Source of the DNA: G963677445 sp963678275
GTDB lineage: Bacteria; Bacteroidota; Ignavibacteria; Ignavibacteriales; Melioribacteraceae
Assembly (NCBI GenBank): GCA_963678275.1
Contig: OY782765.1
Span: 620,001-684,000, forward strand
Length of the DNA: 64,000 bases
Direction: 5' to 3'
Position 1 is the first letter of the stretch, and the number at the start of each line of letters is the position of its first letter. Below the pieces are notes generated by a model. The model did no database searches. It was not told the origin of the DNA and saw nothing but the letters and a program-made list of their open reading frames with translations. A program made the translations under genes and the position numbers. Of the stretch, positions 36,645 through 45,585 are shown one piece after another.

Positions 36645-37814
36645 ATGGAAAAATTCAAAGATATAGATTATTTCGAAATAAAGCATCTTCTTACTGAAGA
36701 AGAGCTTATGGTTAGAGACACAGTAAGGGAATTTACCGAAGATAAAATAATTCCGGTTATAGAAAAGAATTACAGGGAAGGGACATTTCCCATGGACCTT
36801 ATACCCCAATTGGGAGAACTGGGTATATTCGGAATGACCCTTCCCCAGGAATATGGCTGCGCGGGATTAAATAATGTATCTTATGGCCTTGTTATGCAGG
36901 AGCTTGAGCGGGGTGACAGCGGTGTCCGCAGTTTTGCCTCTGTTCAGAGCGGACTTGTGATGTATCCTATTTATACTTTTGGTTCGGAAGAGCAGAAAAA
37001 AGAATGGCTGCCTAAACTTGCCTCCGGCGAAAAGATTGGCTGTTTTGGCCTGACAGAGCCGGATTATGGTTCAAATCCGGGTGGTATGATAACCCGCGCA
37101 GAAAAAACATCTGACGGATATCTGCTCAACGGCGCCAAGATGTGGATTACAAATGGCACTCTTGCCGATATAGCTGTTGTCTGGGCAAAACTTGACGGCA
37201 GGGTGCGGGGTTTCCTGGTTGAAAAGGGCACGAAAGGATTTGAAGCGCCTGAAATGAAAGGAAAACATTCTTTAAGAGCTTCTGTTACATCGGAACTGAT
37301 TCTTCAGGATGTCCATATACCGGAAGAAAACCTGCTGCCCGGAAGCAACGGGCTTCGATCGGCGCTAATGTGTCTTAACCAGGCCAGATACGGAATTGCG
37401 TGGGGAGTAACAGGAGCGGCAATGGCCTGTTACGATACGGCGCTGAATTACAGTAAATCGAGAATACAGTTCAGCAAACCAATAGCCGCCTACCAGCTTA
37501 CACAAGCCAAATTAGCGTGGATGATAACCGAGATTACGAAAGCGCAGCTAATGAATTTGCATCTGGCCTGGTTAAAAGATAAAGGAGAAATCAGGCATAC
37601 CCATATTTCCATGGCAAAAAGGAATAATTGTGAAATCGCGCTGGATATTGCCCGATCGGCGCGCGAGATACTTGGCGCCAATGGTATCCTGGATGAATAT
37701 CCTGTTATGCGACATTCGGCAAATCTTGAATCTGTTAAGACTTATGAAGGCACACATGAAATGCATACCCTGATTCTTGGGAATGATATTACCGGATTAG
37801 AAGCCTTTGATTAA
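36645..37814 (+). CDS. acyl-CoA dehydrogenase, glutaryl-CoA dehydrogenase-like
   Basis: A 389-residue flavoprotein oxidising an acyl-CoA to the enoyl-CoA, passing electrons to ETF. The sequence has CFGLTEPDYGSNPGGM and the FAD/substrate segment KMWITNG, and the catalytic Glu lies in TYEGTHEMHTLILG. This last motif and NQARYGIAWG are typical of the glutaryl-CoA dehydrogenase subgroup, which also decarboxylates. Still, no lysine or aromatic degradation genes are adjacent, so the substrate is not certain. It begins 7 bases after recX. Confidence 0.92.
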   Translation: MEKFKDIDYFEIKHLLTEEELMVRDTVREFTEDKIIPVIEKNYREGTFPMDLIPQLGELGIFGMTLPQEYGCAGLNNVSYGLVMQELERGDSGVRSFASVQSGLVMYPIYTFGSEEQKKEWLPKLASGEKIGCFGLTEPDYGSNPGGMITRAEKTSDGYLLNGAKMWITNGTLADIAVVWAKLDGRVRGFLVEKGTKGFEAPEMKGKHSLRASVTSELILQDVHIPEENLLPGSNGLRSALMCLNQARYGIAWGVTGAAMACYDTALNYSKSRIQFSKPIAAYQLTQAKLAWMITEITKAQLMNLHLAWLKDKGEIRHTHISMAKRNNCEIALDIARSAREILGANGILDEYPVMRHSANLESVKTYEGTHEMHTLILGNDITGLEAFD

Positions 37815-37862
37815 AAAAAATCGTATATTTGCGGGCTAAAACAAGCTTAGGATTTTTAGAGA

Positions 37863-39335
37863 ATGGATAAAATTATTTATGAAGGACTCACCTTCGACGA
37901 TATACTTTTATTACCGGCTGAATCATCGGTTTTGCCGCGTGAAACAGATATAACAGCTTATCTGACTCCACAGATAAAATTAAATATTCCGTTGCTGTCG
38001 GCTGCCATGGATACTGTAACCGAATCAAAAATGGCTATTGCCATGGCGTCGCAGGGAGGTTTGGGGATGATTCATAAAAACCTTTCAATTCAGAGACAGG
38101 CCGAAGAGGTCGATAAGGTGAAACGTTCCGAAAGCGGAATGATTCATAAACCTATTACTCTGACGCCCGACAAACTTGTCCGGGACGCGCTCGAACTTAT
38201 GTCGAAATACCGGATATCGGGAATACCTGTGATAGATGAAAACAGCCGGCTTATCGGAATTCTTACGAACCGTGATTTAAGGTTCGAGCCGAATATACAT
38301 CAACCGATAAGTGAAATGATGACTAAAAATAATCTTATTACCGCTCCCCAGGGAACGACCCTGGAGCAGGCTGAGAGAATCTTACAGCGACACAGAATTG
38401 AAAAATTACCGGTTGTTGATGATGAAGGAATTTTGAAAGGATTGATCACATTCAAAGATATCTCCAAAAAGAAGAAATATCCGAATGCCTGCAAAGATGA
38501 TCTCGGAAGATTAAGAGTCGGAGCGGCGGTGGGTGTTACCTCAGATACACTTGACCGGGTCGGGGCGCTGGTTGACGCGAATGTGGATGTGATTGCTGTG
38601 GATACGGCGCACGGCCATTCAGCCGGCGTACTTGAAATGGTAAAGAAGATCAGGGAAAACTTTAAGAATCTTCAGCTTGTAGCTGGAAATATTGTGACAC
38701 CGGAAGCTGCTCTCGCGCTTGTTGATAGGGGAGCCAACGCGATAAAAGTTGGCATAGGCGCAGGTTCTATATGCACCACAAGAGTAATTGCCGGTGTGGG
38801 TGTGCCCCAGATAAGCGCTGTTATGAAAGTTGCCGCGGCATTAAAAGGAACAAATGTTCCTGTCATAGCCGACGGAGGTGTAAAACAGACCGGGGATGTG
38901 CCAAAAGCAATCGCCGCCGGCGCGGATACAGTCATGATGGGTGGAATGTTTGCCGGAGTAGATGAAACACCCGGCGAAAAAGTCCTTTTTGAAGGACGAA
39001 GCTTCAAGGTCTATAGAGGAATGGGATCGCTCGGAGCAATGAAAGCGGGCAGTAAGGACCGTTATTTCCAGGATGCCGAGGATGATATTAAAAAACTGGT
39101 TCCCGAAGGTGTGGAAGGACGCGTTCCATATAAAGGACCTCTTGTTGATACTGTATACCAGTTTACAGGCGGGTTAAGAGCCGCTATGGGATATTGCGGG
39201 GCTAAAAATATTGAAGACCTTAAAAATAATGCCCAATTTGTTAAGATATCTTCGGCCGGTTTAAGAGAAAGCCACCCGCATGATGTTATTATTACGAAAG
39301 AATCTCCCAATTATATTTCCTCCAGGGGTTCCTGA
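37863..39335 (+). CDS. guaB: inosine-5'-monophosphate dehydrogenase
   Basis: A 490-residue enzyme oxidising IMP to XMP with NAD+ on the guanine path. The catalytic Cys is in GIGAGSICTTRVIAGVG; the barrel has VDTAHGHSAGV and VIADGGVKQTGDVPKAIAAG; the flap region contains GVEGRVPYKGP. Two CBS domains lie between about residues 95 and 205, inserted in the barrel. Length is normal. The next gene overlaps its stop by one base. Confidence 0.98.
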   Translation: MDKIIYEGLTFDDILLLPAESSVLPRETDITAYLTPQIKLNIPLLSAAMDTVTESKMAIAMASQGGLGMIHKNLSIQRQAEEVDKVKRSESGMIHKPITLTPDKLVRDALELMSKYRISGIPVIDENSRLIGILTNRDLRFEPNIHQPISEMMTKNNLITAPQGTTLEQAERILQRHRIEKLPVVDDEGILKGLITFKDISKKKKYPNACKDDLGRLRVGAAVGVTSDTLDRVGALVDANVDVIAVDTAHGHSAGVLEMVKKIRENFKNLQLVAGNIVTPEAALALVDRGANAIKVGIGAGSICTTRVIAGVGVPQISAVMKVAAALKGTNVPVIADGGVKQTGDVPKAIAAGADTVMMGGMFAGVDETPGEKVLFEGRSFKVYRGMGSLGAMKAGSKDRYFQDAEDDIKKLVPEGVEGRVPYKGPLVDTVYQFTGGLRAAMGYCGAKNIEDLKNNAQFVKISSAGLRESHPHDVIITKESPNYISSRGS

Positions 39336-40612
39336 TGTTTAAAGTTCTGGCTATTTCATATTATTTTCCCCCAATGGGACTAAGCGGAGTTCAGCGAACT
39401 CTTAAGTTTATGAAATACCTGCCTCAGTTTAACTGGCAGCCGACGGTTATTACAACCGGCAAAACAGGTTATTTCGCTCATGATTATTCTTTGCTCGCGG
39501 AAGCTGAAAATTCCGGAATTGAAATAGTCCGCACAGAAGCTGTTGATCCAAACTCTTTATTAAAGGGGTATGGTTCTATCAGGATGCCCGGGGAATTTAC
39601 CAGGAAAATGCTCAGCAGATTAAGTAAGACATTTTTTATACCTGATAATAAGATTTCGTGGTCGAGGAAGGCATATAAAGTCGCGTCCGAGATTTTGAAG
39701 AAGGAAAACTTTGATATAATTTATGTTACCATCCCTCCATATTCCGCTTTTACCGCGGCGGCAAAACTTAAAAAGAAATTTGATATACCATTATTTGTTG
39801 ATTACCGTGATCTGTGGTATGGAAATCATTTCGCTTTTTATCCCACTCCTTATCACAGAATAAGACACAAAAAAGGAGAGGATGAGGCTTTAAGACAGGC
39901 GGACAAAATAATTGTCATTAATAGAAGAATCAAAGAATTTCTTCTCAAAACATATCCTTTCCTGACTTTTGAGGATATTATTATTCTTCCACAGGGTTTT
40001 GATCCTGAAGATTTGAATATTGAATTCAACAAGGGCAAAAAGGGTAAAATGAAGATGACCTATTCCGGCATATTTTATGAAAATATCACTCCCCGGTATT
40101 TTCTTAAGGCGTTTAAACAATTATCTGTGGAAAGGCCCGATATTACAGCGAATATAGAACTTCATTTTACCGGTTTGTTAAGGAAAGAAAACCTTAAACT
40201 GATCAGACGGTATGGTCTTCAGGAATTTGTGCATGACCATGGATATATGGAACACCGTGAATCGCTGAAAAAAGTAATGGAAAGTGATATTCTTTGGATG
40301 ATGATTGACAGGATAAGCAACGCTGATTCAATTTCCACAGGAAAACTATTTGAATATTTCGGCACAGGAAAACCAATCCTGGCGTGTGTTCCGGAAGGGG
40401 CGGCTTTAAGCGCCGCGAAAGAATATGGAGCGGGATATATAGCTCCTCCCTCAGATATTGAAGCAATAAAGAATCTTATTATAAAAATCCATGAAGACTT
40501 CAAAAATGACACTATGCCTGTTCCAAATCAGGAATTCATAGCCAGACATGACAGGAAATATCTGACAGAGCAGCTCTCAAAACAATTTCAATTTTATCTC
40601 AAGGAATTATAA
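39335..40612 (+). CDS. GT4-like glycosyltransferase
   Basis: A 425-residue glycosyltransferase with a GT-B fold. The N-terminal half starts with SYYFPPMGLSGVQRTLKFM, typical of sugar transferases for surface polysaccharides; the C-terminal half has FTGLLRKENLKLIRRYGLQE and SADSIST-like segment (NADSISTGKLFEYFGTGKPI) whose Glu/Ser contacts the nucleotide sugar. No signal peptide; probably at the inner face of the membrane. It is translationally coupled to guaB and purD by one-base overlaps, with no other polysaccharide gene beside it. Confidence 0.88.
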   Translation: MFKVLAISYYFPPMGLSGVQRTLKFMKYLPQFNWQPTVITTGKTGYFAHDYSLLAEAENSGIEIVRTEAVDPNSLLKGYGSIRMPGEFTRKMLSRLSKTFFIPDNKISWSRKAYKVASEILKKENFDIIYVTIPPYSAFTAAAKLKKKFDIPLFVDYRDLWYGNHFAFYPTPYHRIRHKKGEDEALRQADKIIVINRRIKEFLLKTYPFLTFEDIIILPQGFDPEDLNIEFNKGKKGKMKMTYSGIFYENITPRYFLKAFKQLSVERPDITANIELHFTGLLRKENLKLIRRYGLQEFVHDHGYMEHRESLKKVMESDILWMMIDRISNADSISTGKLFEYFGTGKPILACVPEGAALSAAKEYGAGYIAPPSDIEAIKNLIIKIHEDFKNDTMPVPNQEFIARHDRKYLTEQLSKQFQFYLKEL

Positions 40613-41895
40613 TGAATGTTCTTTTAACAGGGACAGGGGGCAGGGAACATGCTCTCGCTCTGAAAATCAGCCAGAGCCGGGACAATGTAAATTTATTTAT
40701 AGCTCCCGGTAATCCGGGCACAGCAAAAACAGGCATAAATAAAAATATTGATACCAGGGATTTTAATGAAGTCGCGTTATTTTGTGAATCAGAGAAAATT
40801 GATCTGGTTATAATAGGTCCCGAACAGCCGCTTGTTGATGGTATGGCCGATTTTTTACGGAAGAAAGGGATAAAAGTTTTTGGACCTGATAAGGAAGCCG
40901 CGCGAATTGAAGGTGATAAAAAATTTGCCAAGGAACTGATGGCAAAAGAATCTATTCCTACGGCAGATTTCGCAATATTCAACTCAGAGCAAAGAGCAGA
41001 GGCGCTTGATTTTATTAAAAAAGGGAGATTTCCTGTAGTAATTAAAGCTTCCGGTCTCGCGGCGGGCAAAGGGGTTGCGATATGTGGTGATTATGAGGAG
41101 GCTTCAGAAGTATTACATGAATATTTCGAAAAGAAATTATTTGGAGAGGCCGGAGAAACTATTGTTATTGAGGAGTTTATGGAAGGTGAAGAAGTTTCGG
41201 CATTTGTAATAACTGACGGTGAGGACTATGTCTGCCTTCCTTCCGCGCAAGATCATAAAAGAGCCCTGGATGGAGATAAAGGGAAAAATACAGGCGGAAT
41301 GGGAGCTTATTCTCCGGCGCCGGTTATGACTCCGGAAATTATGTTATCAGTTGAAAATACAATTATCCGACCTACTCTTAAGGCCCTGAAAGATTCGGGA
41401 AGAAAATATAACGGATGCCTCTATTGTGGTTTGATGATAACGGAGGAAGGCCCAAAGGTTGTCGAGTTCAACTGTCGTTTCGGCGATCCTGAAATTCAGG
41501 CTGTGTTACCTGTAACAGCAGGAAATTTTACTGAACTTCTTTATTCAGCGGCTGCCGGTAAAATCAATAAAGAGCTTGTCCGTTATTCGGGCGGCGCTTC
41601 TGTATGTGTTGTGGCCGCGTCAGAAGGTTACCCGGGGAAATATGAGAAGGGTTACGAAATTACAGGAATTGATGAATTTGATAAAGATGAGGAAATCATA
41701 ATTTATCACGCCGGCACCAGAGCAGAGGGGAACAAGATATTAACATCCGGGGGCCGGGTTCTCGGAGTTACAAGCCATATTAAACAAAATGATCTAAAGG
41801 AAGCAAAAACAAAAGCTTATACTGCTCTCAATAGGATTAACTTTAATGGTATAACCTACAGGACTGATATCGCTGATAAAGGAATAAACAGGTAA
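40612..41895 (+). CDS. purD: phosphoribosylamine--glycine ligase (GAR synthetase)
   Basis: A 427-residue ATP-grasp enzyme making glycinamide ribonucleotide in purine biosynthesis. Visible features are NVLLTGTGGREHALALKI, GPEQPLVDGMADFLR, PVVIKASGLAAGKGVAI, SAQDHKRALDGDKGKNTGGM and EFNCRFGDPEIQAVLP. Length and motif order are standard. It overlaps the glycosyltransferase stop by one base and is convergent with the HIT-protein gene 7 bases away. Confidence 0.97.
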   Translation: MNVLLTGTGGREHALALKISQSRDNVNLFIAPGNPGTAKTGINKNIDTRDFNEVALFCESEKIDLVIIGPEQPLVDGMADFLRKKGIKVFGPDKEAARIEGDKKFAKELMAKESIPTADFAIFNSEQRAEALDFIKKGRFPVVIKASGLAAGKGVAICGDYEEASEVLHEYFEKKLFGEAGETIVIEEFMEGEEVSAFVITDGEDYVCLPSAQDHKRALDGDKGKNTGGMGAYSPAPVMTPEIMLSVENTIIRPTLKALKDSGRKYNGCLYCGLMITEEGPKVVEFNCRFGDPEIQAVLPVTAGNFTELLYSAAAGKINKELVRYSGGASVCVVAASEGYPGKYEKGYEITGIDEFDKDEEIIIYHAGTRAEGNKILTSGGRVLGVTSHIKQNDLKEAKTKAYTALNRINFNGITYRTDIADKGINR

Positions 41896-41902
41896 AAAAA
41901 TA

Positions 41903-42250
41903 TCAGCCCGGAGGCCAGGTCATTTTTCTGCCGCCGAGCAGATGCATGTGAAGGTGATATACTTCCTGGCCGCCGCCCGGTCCGCAGTTCATAACCAGAC
42001 GGAAACCATCATCGGCAATTTTTTCATCTTTCGCCAGCTTGTTAGCGACATCATACATTTCGCCAAGTAATTCCGCGTGTTTTTTCCCCTCGATATCTTT
42101 TACAGTTTCCAGAACAATTTTTGGAATGATAAGAATATGAACCGGCGCCTGCGGATTAATATCGCGGAAAGCGAGCACATTGTCACTTTCGTAAACTATA
42201 TCAGCCGGAATTTCCTTTTTGATAATTTTGGAAAAAATTGTTTCAGGCAT
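41903..42250 (-). CDS. HIT-family (HinT-like) protein
   Basis: A 115-residue nucleotide-binding hydrolase of the histidine-triad family. The triad His-x-His-x-His appears as VYHLHMHLLGGRKM near the C-terminus; FRDINPQAPVHILIIPK is the conserved mid segment, and the W-P-P end matches HinT. HinT proteins act on purine nucleoside phosphoramidates. The start overlaps the response-regulator stop by one base. Confidence 0.95.
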   Translation of the reverse strand: MPETIFSKIIKKEIPADIVYESDNVLAFRDINPQAPVHILIIPKIVLETVKDIEGKKHAELLGEMYDVANKLAKDEKIADDGFRLVMNCGPGGGQEVYHLHMHLLGGRKMTWPPG

Positions 42251-43608
42251 TATTCGCCTCCTTTTTCAATATCATATTTTTTCATTTTGCCGTAAAGATG
42301 GCTTCTCTGAATACCGAGAATATCGGCGGTTTTACTAATGTTCCAGCTATTTACCTCAAGTTGTTTTAATATGAAAGTTTTTTCAGCCTTTTCTTTGAAT
42401 TCCTGGAATGAGTTTGAAAGATCGAGCAGATCATCAAATTGCGATTTTGCGGCGCTGAGAAATGGTTTTAAGGAATGAATATTGATTTCCTCGCCGGGAA
42501 CCATAATGACAAGCCGTTCGATAAAGTTTTTTAACTCTCTTACATTTCCTGTCCACCGCTGATTCTGAAGAATTTTCATCGCCTCGGGAGATATGCCTTT
42601 TTCAGGAAAGTTGTTCTTTTTACATAATTCTCTGGTAAAATGTTCGGCAAGAACCGGAATATCTTCTTTTCGTTCCCTGAGAGGAGGAACAATTATAGGA
42701 ATAACATTCAGCCTGTGAAAGAGATCTTCCCTGAAGTTATTTTCCTCAATTTCCTTCGGAAGGTCTTTATTTGTCGCTGAAATAATTCTTACATCCACTT
42801 CGATTTTTTTATTTCCGCCGACTCTTTCAATTTTGTGATCCTCAATTGCTCTGAGCACTTTTGCCTGGGCCTGCATACTCATATCGCCAATTTCATCGAG
42901 GAAAAGAGTTCCCTTATCAGCCTGTTCGAATTTTCCTATTCTCTGCTGCATCGCTCCGGTAAAAGAACCTTTTTCATGCCCGAAAAGCTCCGATTCAATC
43001 AGTTCATTCGGAATCGCCGCGCAATTAACCTCCACAAGTTCTTTAGAGGCTCTGTTGCTCTGGGCGTGAATAGCGCGGGCAATCAATTCTTTACCGGTGC
43101 CGTTTTCACCTGTTATAAACACCCTTGCGTCGGTCCTGGCTACGCGCGAGACAGTTTCCAGAATGTTGGCGAGGGCCGGGCTTTTACCAATTATATCGTC
43201 ACGACCGAGAAGTTCGTTTTTCAGATTTTTATTTTCGGAGCGAAGGTTTTTTGTATTGCACGCGTTACGGATGCTGATAAGCAGCTTATCCCGGTCAATC
43301 GGTTTTTCGATAAAGTCGAATGCTCCAAGTTTTGTAGCCCTGACCGCGTTTTCCAGGCTGCTGAAGGCCGATATCATCACAACACTCGTATCGACAGAAT
43401 TTTCCTTCATCCAGGAAAGAACTTCAAACCCGTTTTTACCGGGCATCTGAATATCGAGCAGCAGCGCGTCATAATTTTGCCTGGAAAGTTTTACCAGACC
43501 TTCAGATGAATCAGTGGTATATTCGACATCGAAGTCCTCATATTCGAGGATCATTTTTACACTTTCACAAATTTCTTTTTCGTCATCAATAATTAGTACA
43601 GATCTCAT
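42250..43608 (-). CDS. sigma-54-dependent response regulator (NtrC family)
   Basis: A 452-residue transcription activator. It has an N-terminal receiver domain (about 1-118; acidic pair DDE, phospho-acceptor Asp in ALLLDIQMPGKNG, Lys in EKPID), an AAA+ domain (about 135-370) with Walker A GENGTGKE, the sigma-54 contact loop GSFTGAMQQR and DEIGDMSMQAQAK, and a C-terminal Fis-type helix-turn-helix (WNISKTADILGIQRSHLYGK). It activates RNA polymerase with sigma-54 when phosphorylated. No histidine kinase gene is adjacent. Upstream is the small DUF2279-like gene. Confidence 0.96.
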   Translation of the reverse strand: MRSVLIIDDEKEICESVKMILEYEDFDVEYTTDSSEGLVKLSRQNYDALLLDIQMPGKNGFEVLSWMKENSVDTSVVMISAFSSLENAVRATKLGAFDFIEKPIDRDKLLISIRNACNTKNLRSENKNLKNELLGRDDIIGKSPALANILETVSRVARTDARVFITGENGTGKELIARAIHAQSNRASKELVEVNCAAIPNELIESELFGHEKGSFTGAMQQRIGKFEQADKGTLFLDEIGDMSMQAQAKVLRAIEDHKIERVGGNKKIEVDVRIISATNKDLPKEIEENNFREDLFHRLNVIPIIVPPLRERKEDIPVLAEHFTRELCKKNNFPEKGISPEAMKILQNQRWTGNVRELKNFIERLVIMVPGEEINIHSLKPFLSAAKSQFDDLLDLSNSFQEFKEKAEKTFILKQLEVNSWNISKTADILGIQRSHLYGKMKKYDIEKGGE

Positions 43609-43615
43609 AATGCCA

Positions 43616-44257
43616 TCAATTTAATATTGTATAATAACAAGAATATAACTTCAGTATACCGGAAGGGGGAGTCATTGGTTCACTTGAAAGTATTTTGCCA
43701 AATAGTTCTCCCAACCTGTTTGTTACCAGGTCCCTGGGATCGAGCGCGCCGGTAACAAGGAAATTATATTCAAACAACTCCAGAAAGATACCTATAAATT
43801 TTGAAATATTAAAAAAGCTTACATTATAGGTTATCCAGGCGTTGCCAAAAAAATGGGGTAACTTATCTTTATCAGCAAAATCGTTTTGAGGGGAGTCGGG
43901 AAAAATATTACCGGGAAGATTGTTTTTCCTGATTTGAAATGTTTTTTCTGCGGGCGCCGGCAGGGGAATATCAAAGGATATTCCCGGAATGCCTGTCCGG
44001 ACAGGAAGCCTGGAATAGGGAAGAGTAGCAAGGGTAAGAACAAGAAGAGATTCCGATACGTCATTATCGCAGAGGTCGATCGTTCTGAAGTAAAGCGAAT
44101 CCAAAGCCGCGAGGTCGCCGGAATTTTTTTTTATCCGCGAAAATTCTTCCGAAACGATATAACGTGATGTTTTATTTATCCGGCCTTCCAAATCACCCAT
44201 GGAATAAAGGGTGTTCACAACAAAAAAAGTGAGAAAAAATATTATTGTTTTTTGCAT
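43616..44257 (-). CDS. exported protein with VanZ/DUF2279-like segment
   Basis: A 213-residue protein with N-terminal signal MQKTIIFFLTFFVVNTLYS. The second half shows a pattern like YfiM/DUF2279 or VanZ-like proteins: DKLPHFFGNAWITYN, then a hydrophobic stretch with a Glu (GIFLELFEY), then DPRDLVTNRLGELFG. The resemblance is only motif-level. ATG 44257 is chosen over TTG 44269. It lies 7 bases ahead of the sigma-54 response regulator, so they probably share a transcript. Function is unknown. Confidence 0.65.
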   Translation of the reverse strand: MQKTIIFFLTFFVVNTLYSMGDLEGRINKTSRYIVSEEFSRIKKNSGDLAALDSLYFRTIDLCDNDVSESLLVLTLATLPYSRLPVRTGIPGISFDIPLPAPAEKTFQIRKNNLPGNIFPDSPQNDFADKDKLPHFFGNAWITYNVSFFNISKFIGIFLELFEYNFLVTGALDPRDLVTNRLGELFGKILSSEPMTPPSGILKLYSCYYTILN

Positions 44258-44385
44258 CTGTAGGGACAATTTAATAATATCAGCAAAGTTATGATAAAAA
44301 AACTTTAAAAATTGATCTATACTACAAAAATAATATCATTTTTAATTAAATTTGAAAAACATTTTAAACAATAGTAGATGGTAGT

Positions 44386-45585
44386 ATGAAAAAAATCATT
44401 AACTTTTTCCTGACCGCGGGGATTCTGGCGATATTATTTTCCGGACAGAATTTCGGTCAGATTAAAAAACTTCGGGAAATTTCCGAAAGTCTGAAAAACA
44501 GATACGCTCCTGACAGCAGGGTTGCTCTTTTCGAGATTCAATTCGAGGAGAATGATGAAAGTATCACAGCGACCGGCTATACAAATATCGCGGAAGCCTA
44601 TGAAGAACTAAAAACAAAACTGGAGAAGGAAGAACCAAAAGTGAAAAATGAGATTGAACTTCTGCCCGACAGCAAACTGGGTGATGAAATTTATGGTATC
44701 GTTAACCTATCGGTCGCAAATCTAAGAACCAAACCGGGGCATTCTGCCGAAATGGCAACACAGGCGTTGCTTGGCACTCCCCTGAAAGTGTATAAAAAAA
44801 GCAGAGGCTTTTATCTCGTTCAGACACCGGACAAGTATATTGCCTGGATGGATGACAGTGGTTTCGAGCTCAAGACCAAGGAGGAAATAACTGAATGGTT
44901 TGAAGCTGATAAAATTGTATTCTCCAGGGATTACGGCTTTTGTTATAAAAACCGTGATGAAAAAGGGGACAGAGTCTCAGACCTTGTAATCGGTGATATC
45001 CTGATTAAAATGGAGGAAGAGAAGGATTTTACCTTAGTCGGATTTCCGGATGGAAGGACCGGATATATTAAAAAAGGGGATTATATAACCTACGAAAAGT
45101 GGATAAATCAGCCGGCTCCTTCGGCAGATGATATAATCAAAACAGCTTTTCGTTATATCGGCCTGCCCTATTTATGGGGAGGAACATCATCCAAGGGAAT
45201 GGATTGCAGCGGTTTCACAAAGACAGTTTTCCGAATTCACGGAGTTGAATTAAGACGGGACGCTTCCCAGCAGGTTAATACCGGGGAACTTGTTGATACC
45301 GAAGAAGGGCTTGATAATCTCAAACCGGGAGATCTATTATTTTTCGGCAGGAAAGCGACAGAAAAGCGTGGTGAGAGGATAACTCATGTGGGTATTTATA
45401 TCGGGGACACCGAGTTTATCCATTCAGCAGGTATTATAAAGGTAAACAGTTTCGATAAAAGCCGGGAGAATTTCAATCAATACCGTCTTAAAACGTTTAT
45501 CCGGGCAAAAAGAATGTTAAATTCTTTAGGAAAAAACGGAGTTGAATTTATAAAAGATAATAATTTTTATACCGGAGAGTTTTGA
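44386..45585 (+). CDS. SH3b + NlpC/P60 cell-wall endopeptidase
   Basis: A 399-residue exported cysteine peptidase. After a signal peptide (to about residue 25) come a bacterial SH3 domain (GIVNLSVANLRTKPGHSAEM, about 105-165), a second SH3-like region (about 190-240), and an NlpC/P60 domain with Cys274 (GMDCSGFTK), His334 (ITHVGIYIG) and His346 (FIHSAG). This layout is that of YkfC-like gamma-D-Glu-diamino-acid endopeptidases that release L-Ala-D-Glu from murein peptides. The next gene encodes the matching dipeptide epimerase, supporting the assignment. Confidence 0.93.
   Translation: MKKIINFFLTAGILAILFSGQNFGQIKKLREISESLKNRYAPDSRVALFEIQFEENDESITATGYTNIAEAYEELKTKLEKEEPKVKNEIELLPDSKLGDEIYGIVNLSVANLRTKPGHSAEMATQALLGTPLKVYKKSRGFYLVQTPDKYIAWMDDSGFELKTKEEITEWFEADKIVFSRDYGFCYKNRDEKGDRVSDLVIGDILIKMEEEKDFTLVGFPDGRTGYIKKGDYITYEKWINQPAPSADDIIKTAFRYIGLPYLWGGTSSKGMDCSGFTKTVFRIHGVELRRDASQQVNTGELVDTEEGLDNLKPGDLLFFGRKATEKRGERITHVGIYIGDTEFIHSAGIIKVNSFDKSRENFNQYRLKTFIRAKRMLNSLGKNGVEFIKDNNFYTGEF

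Noticed and set aside
43097..43509. Plus-strand frames opposite the response regulator
   Set aside because: Antisense shadows of a well-conserved NtrC-family gene.
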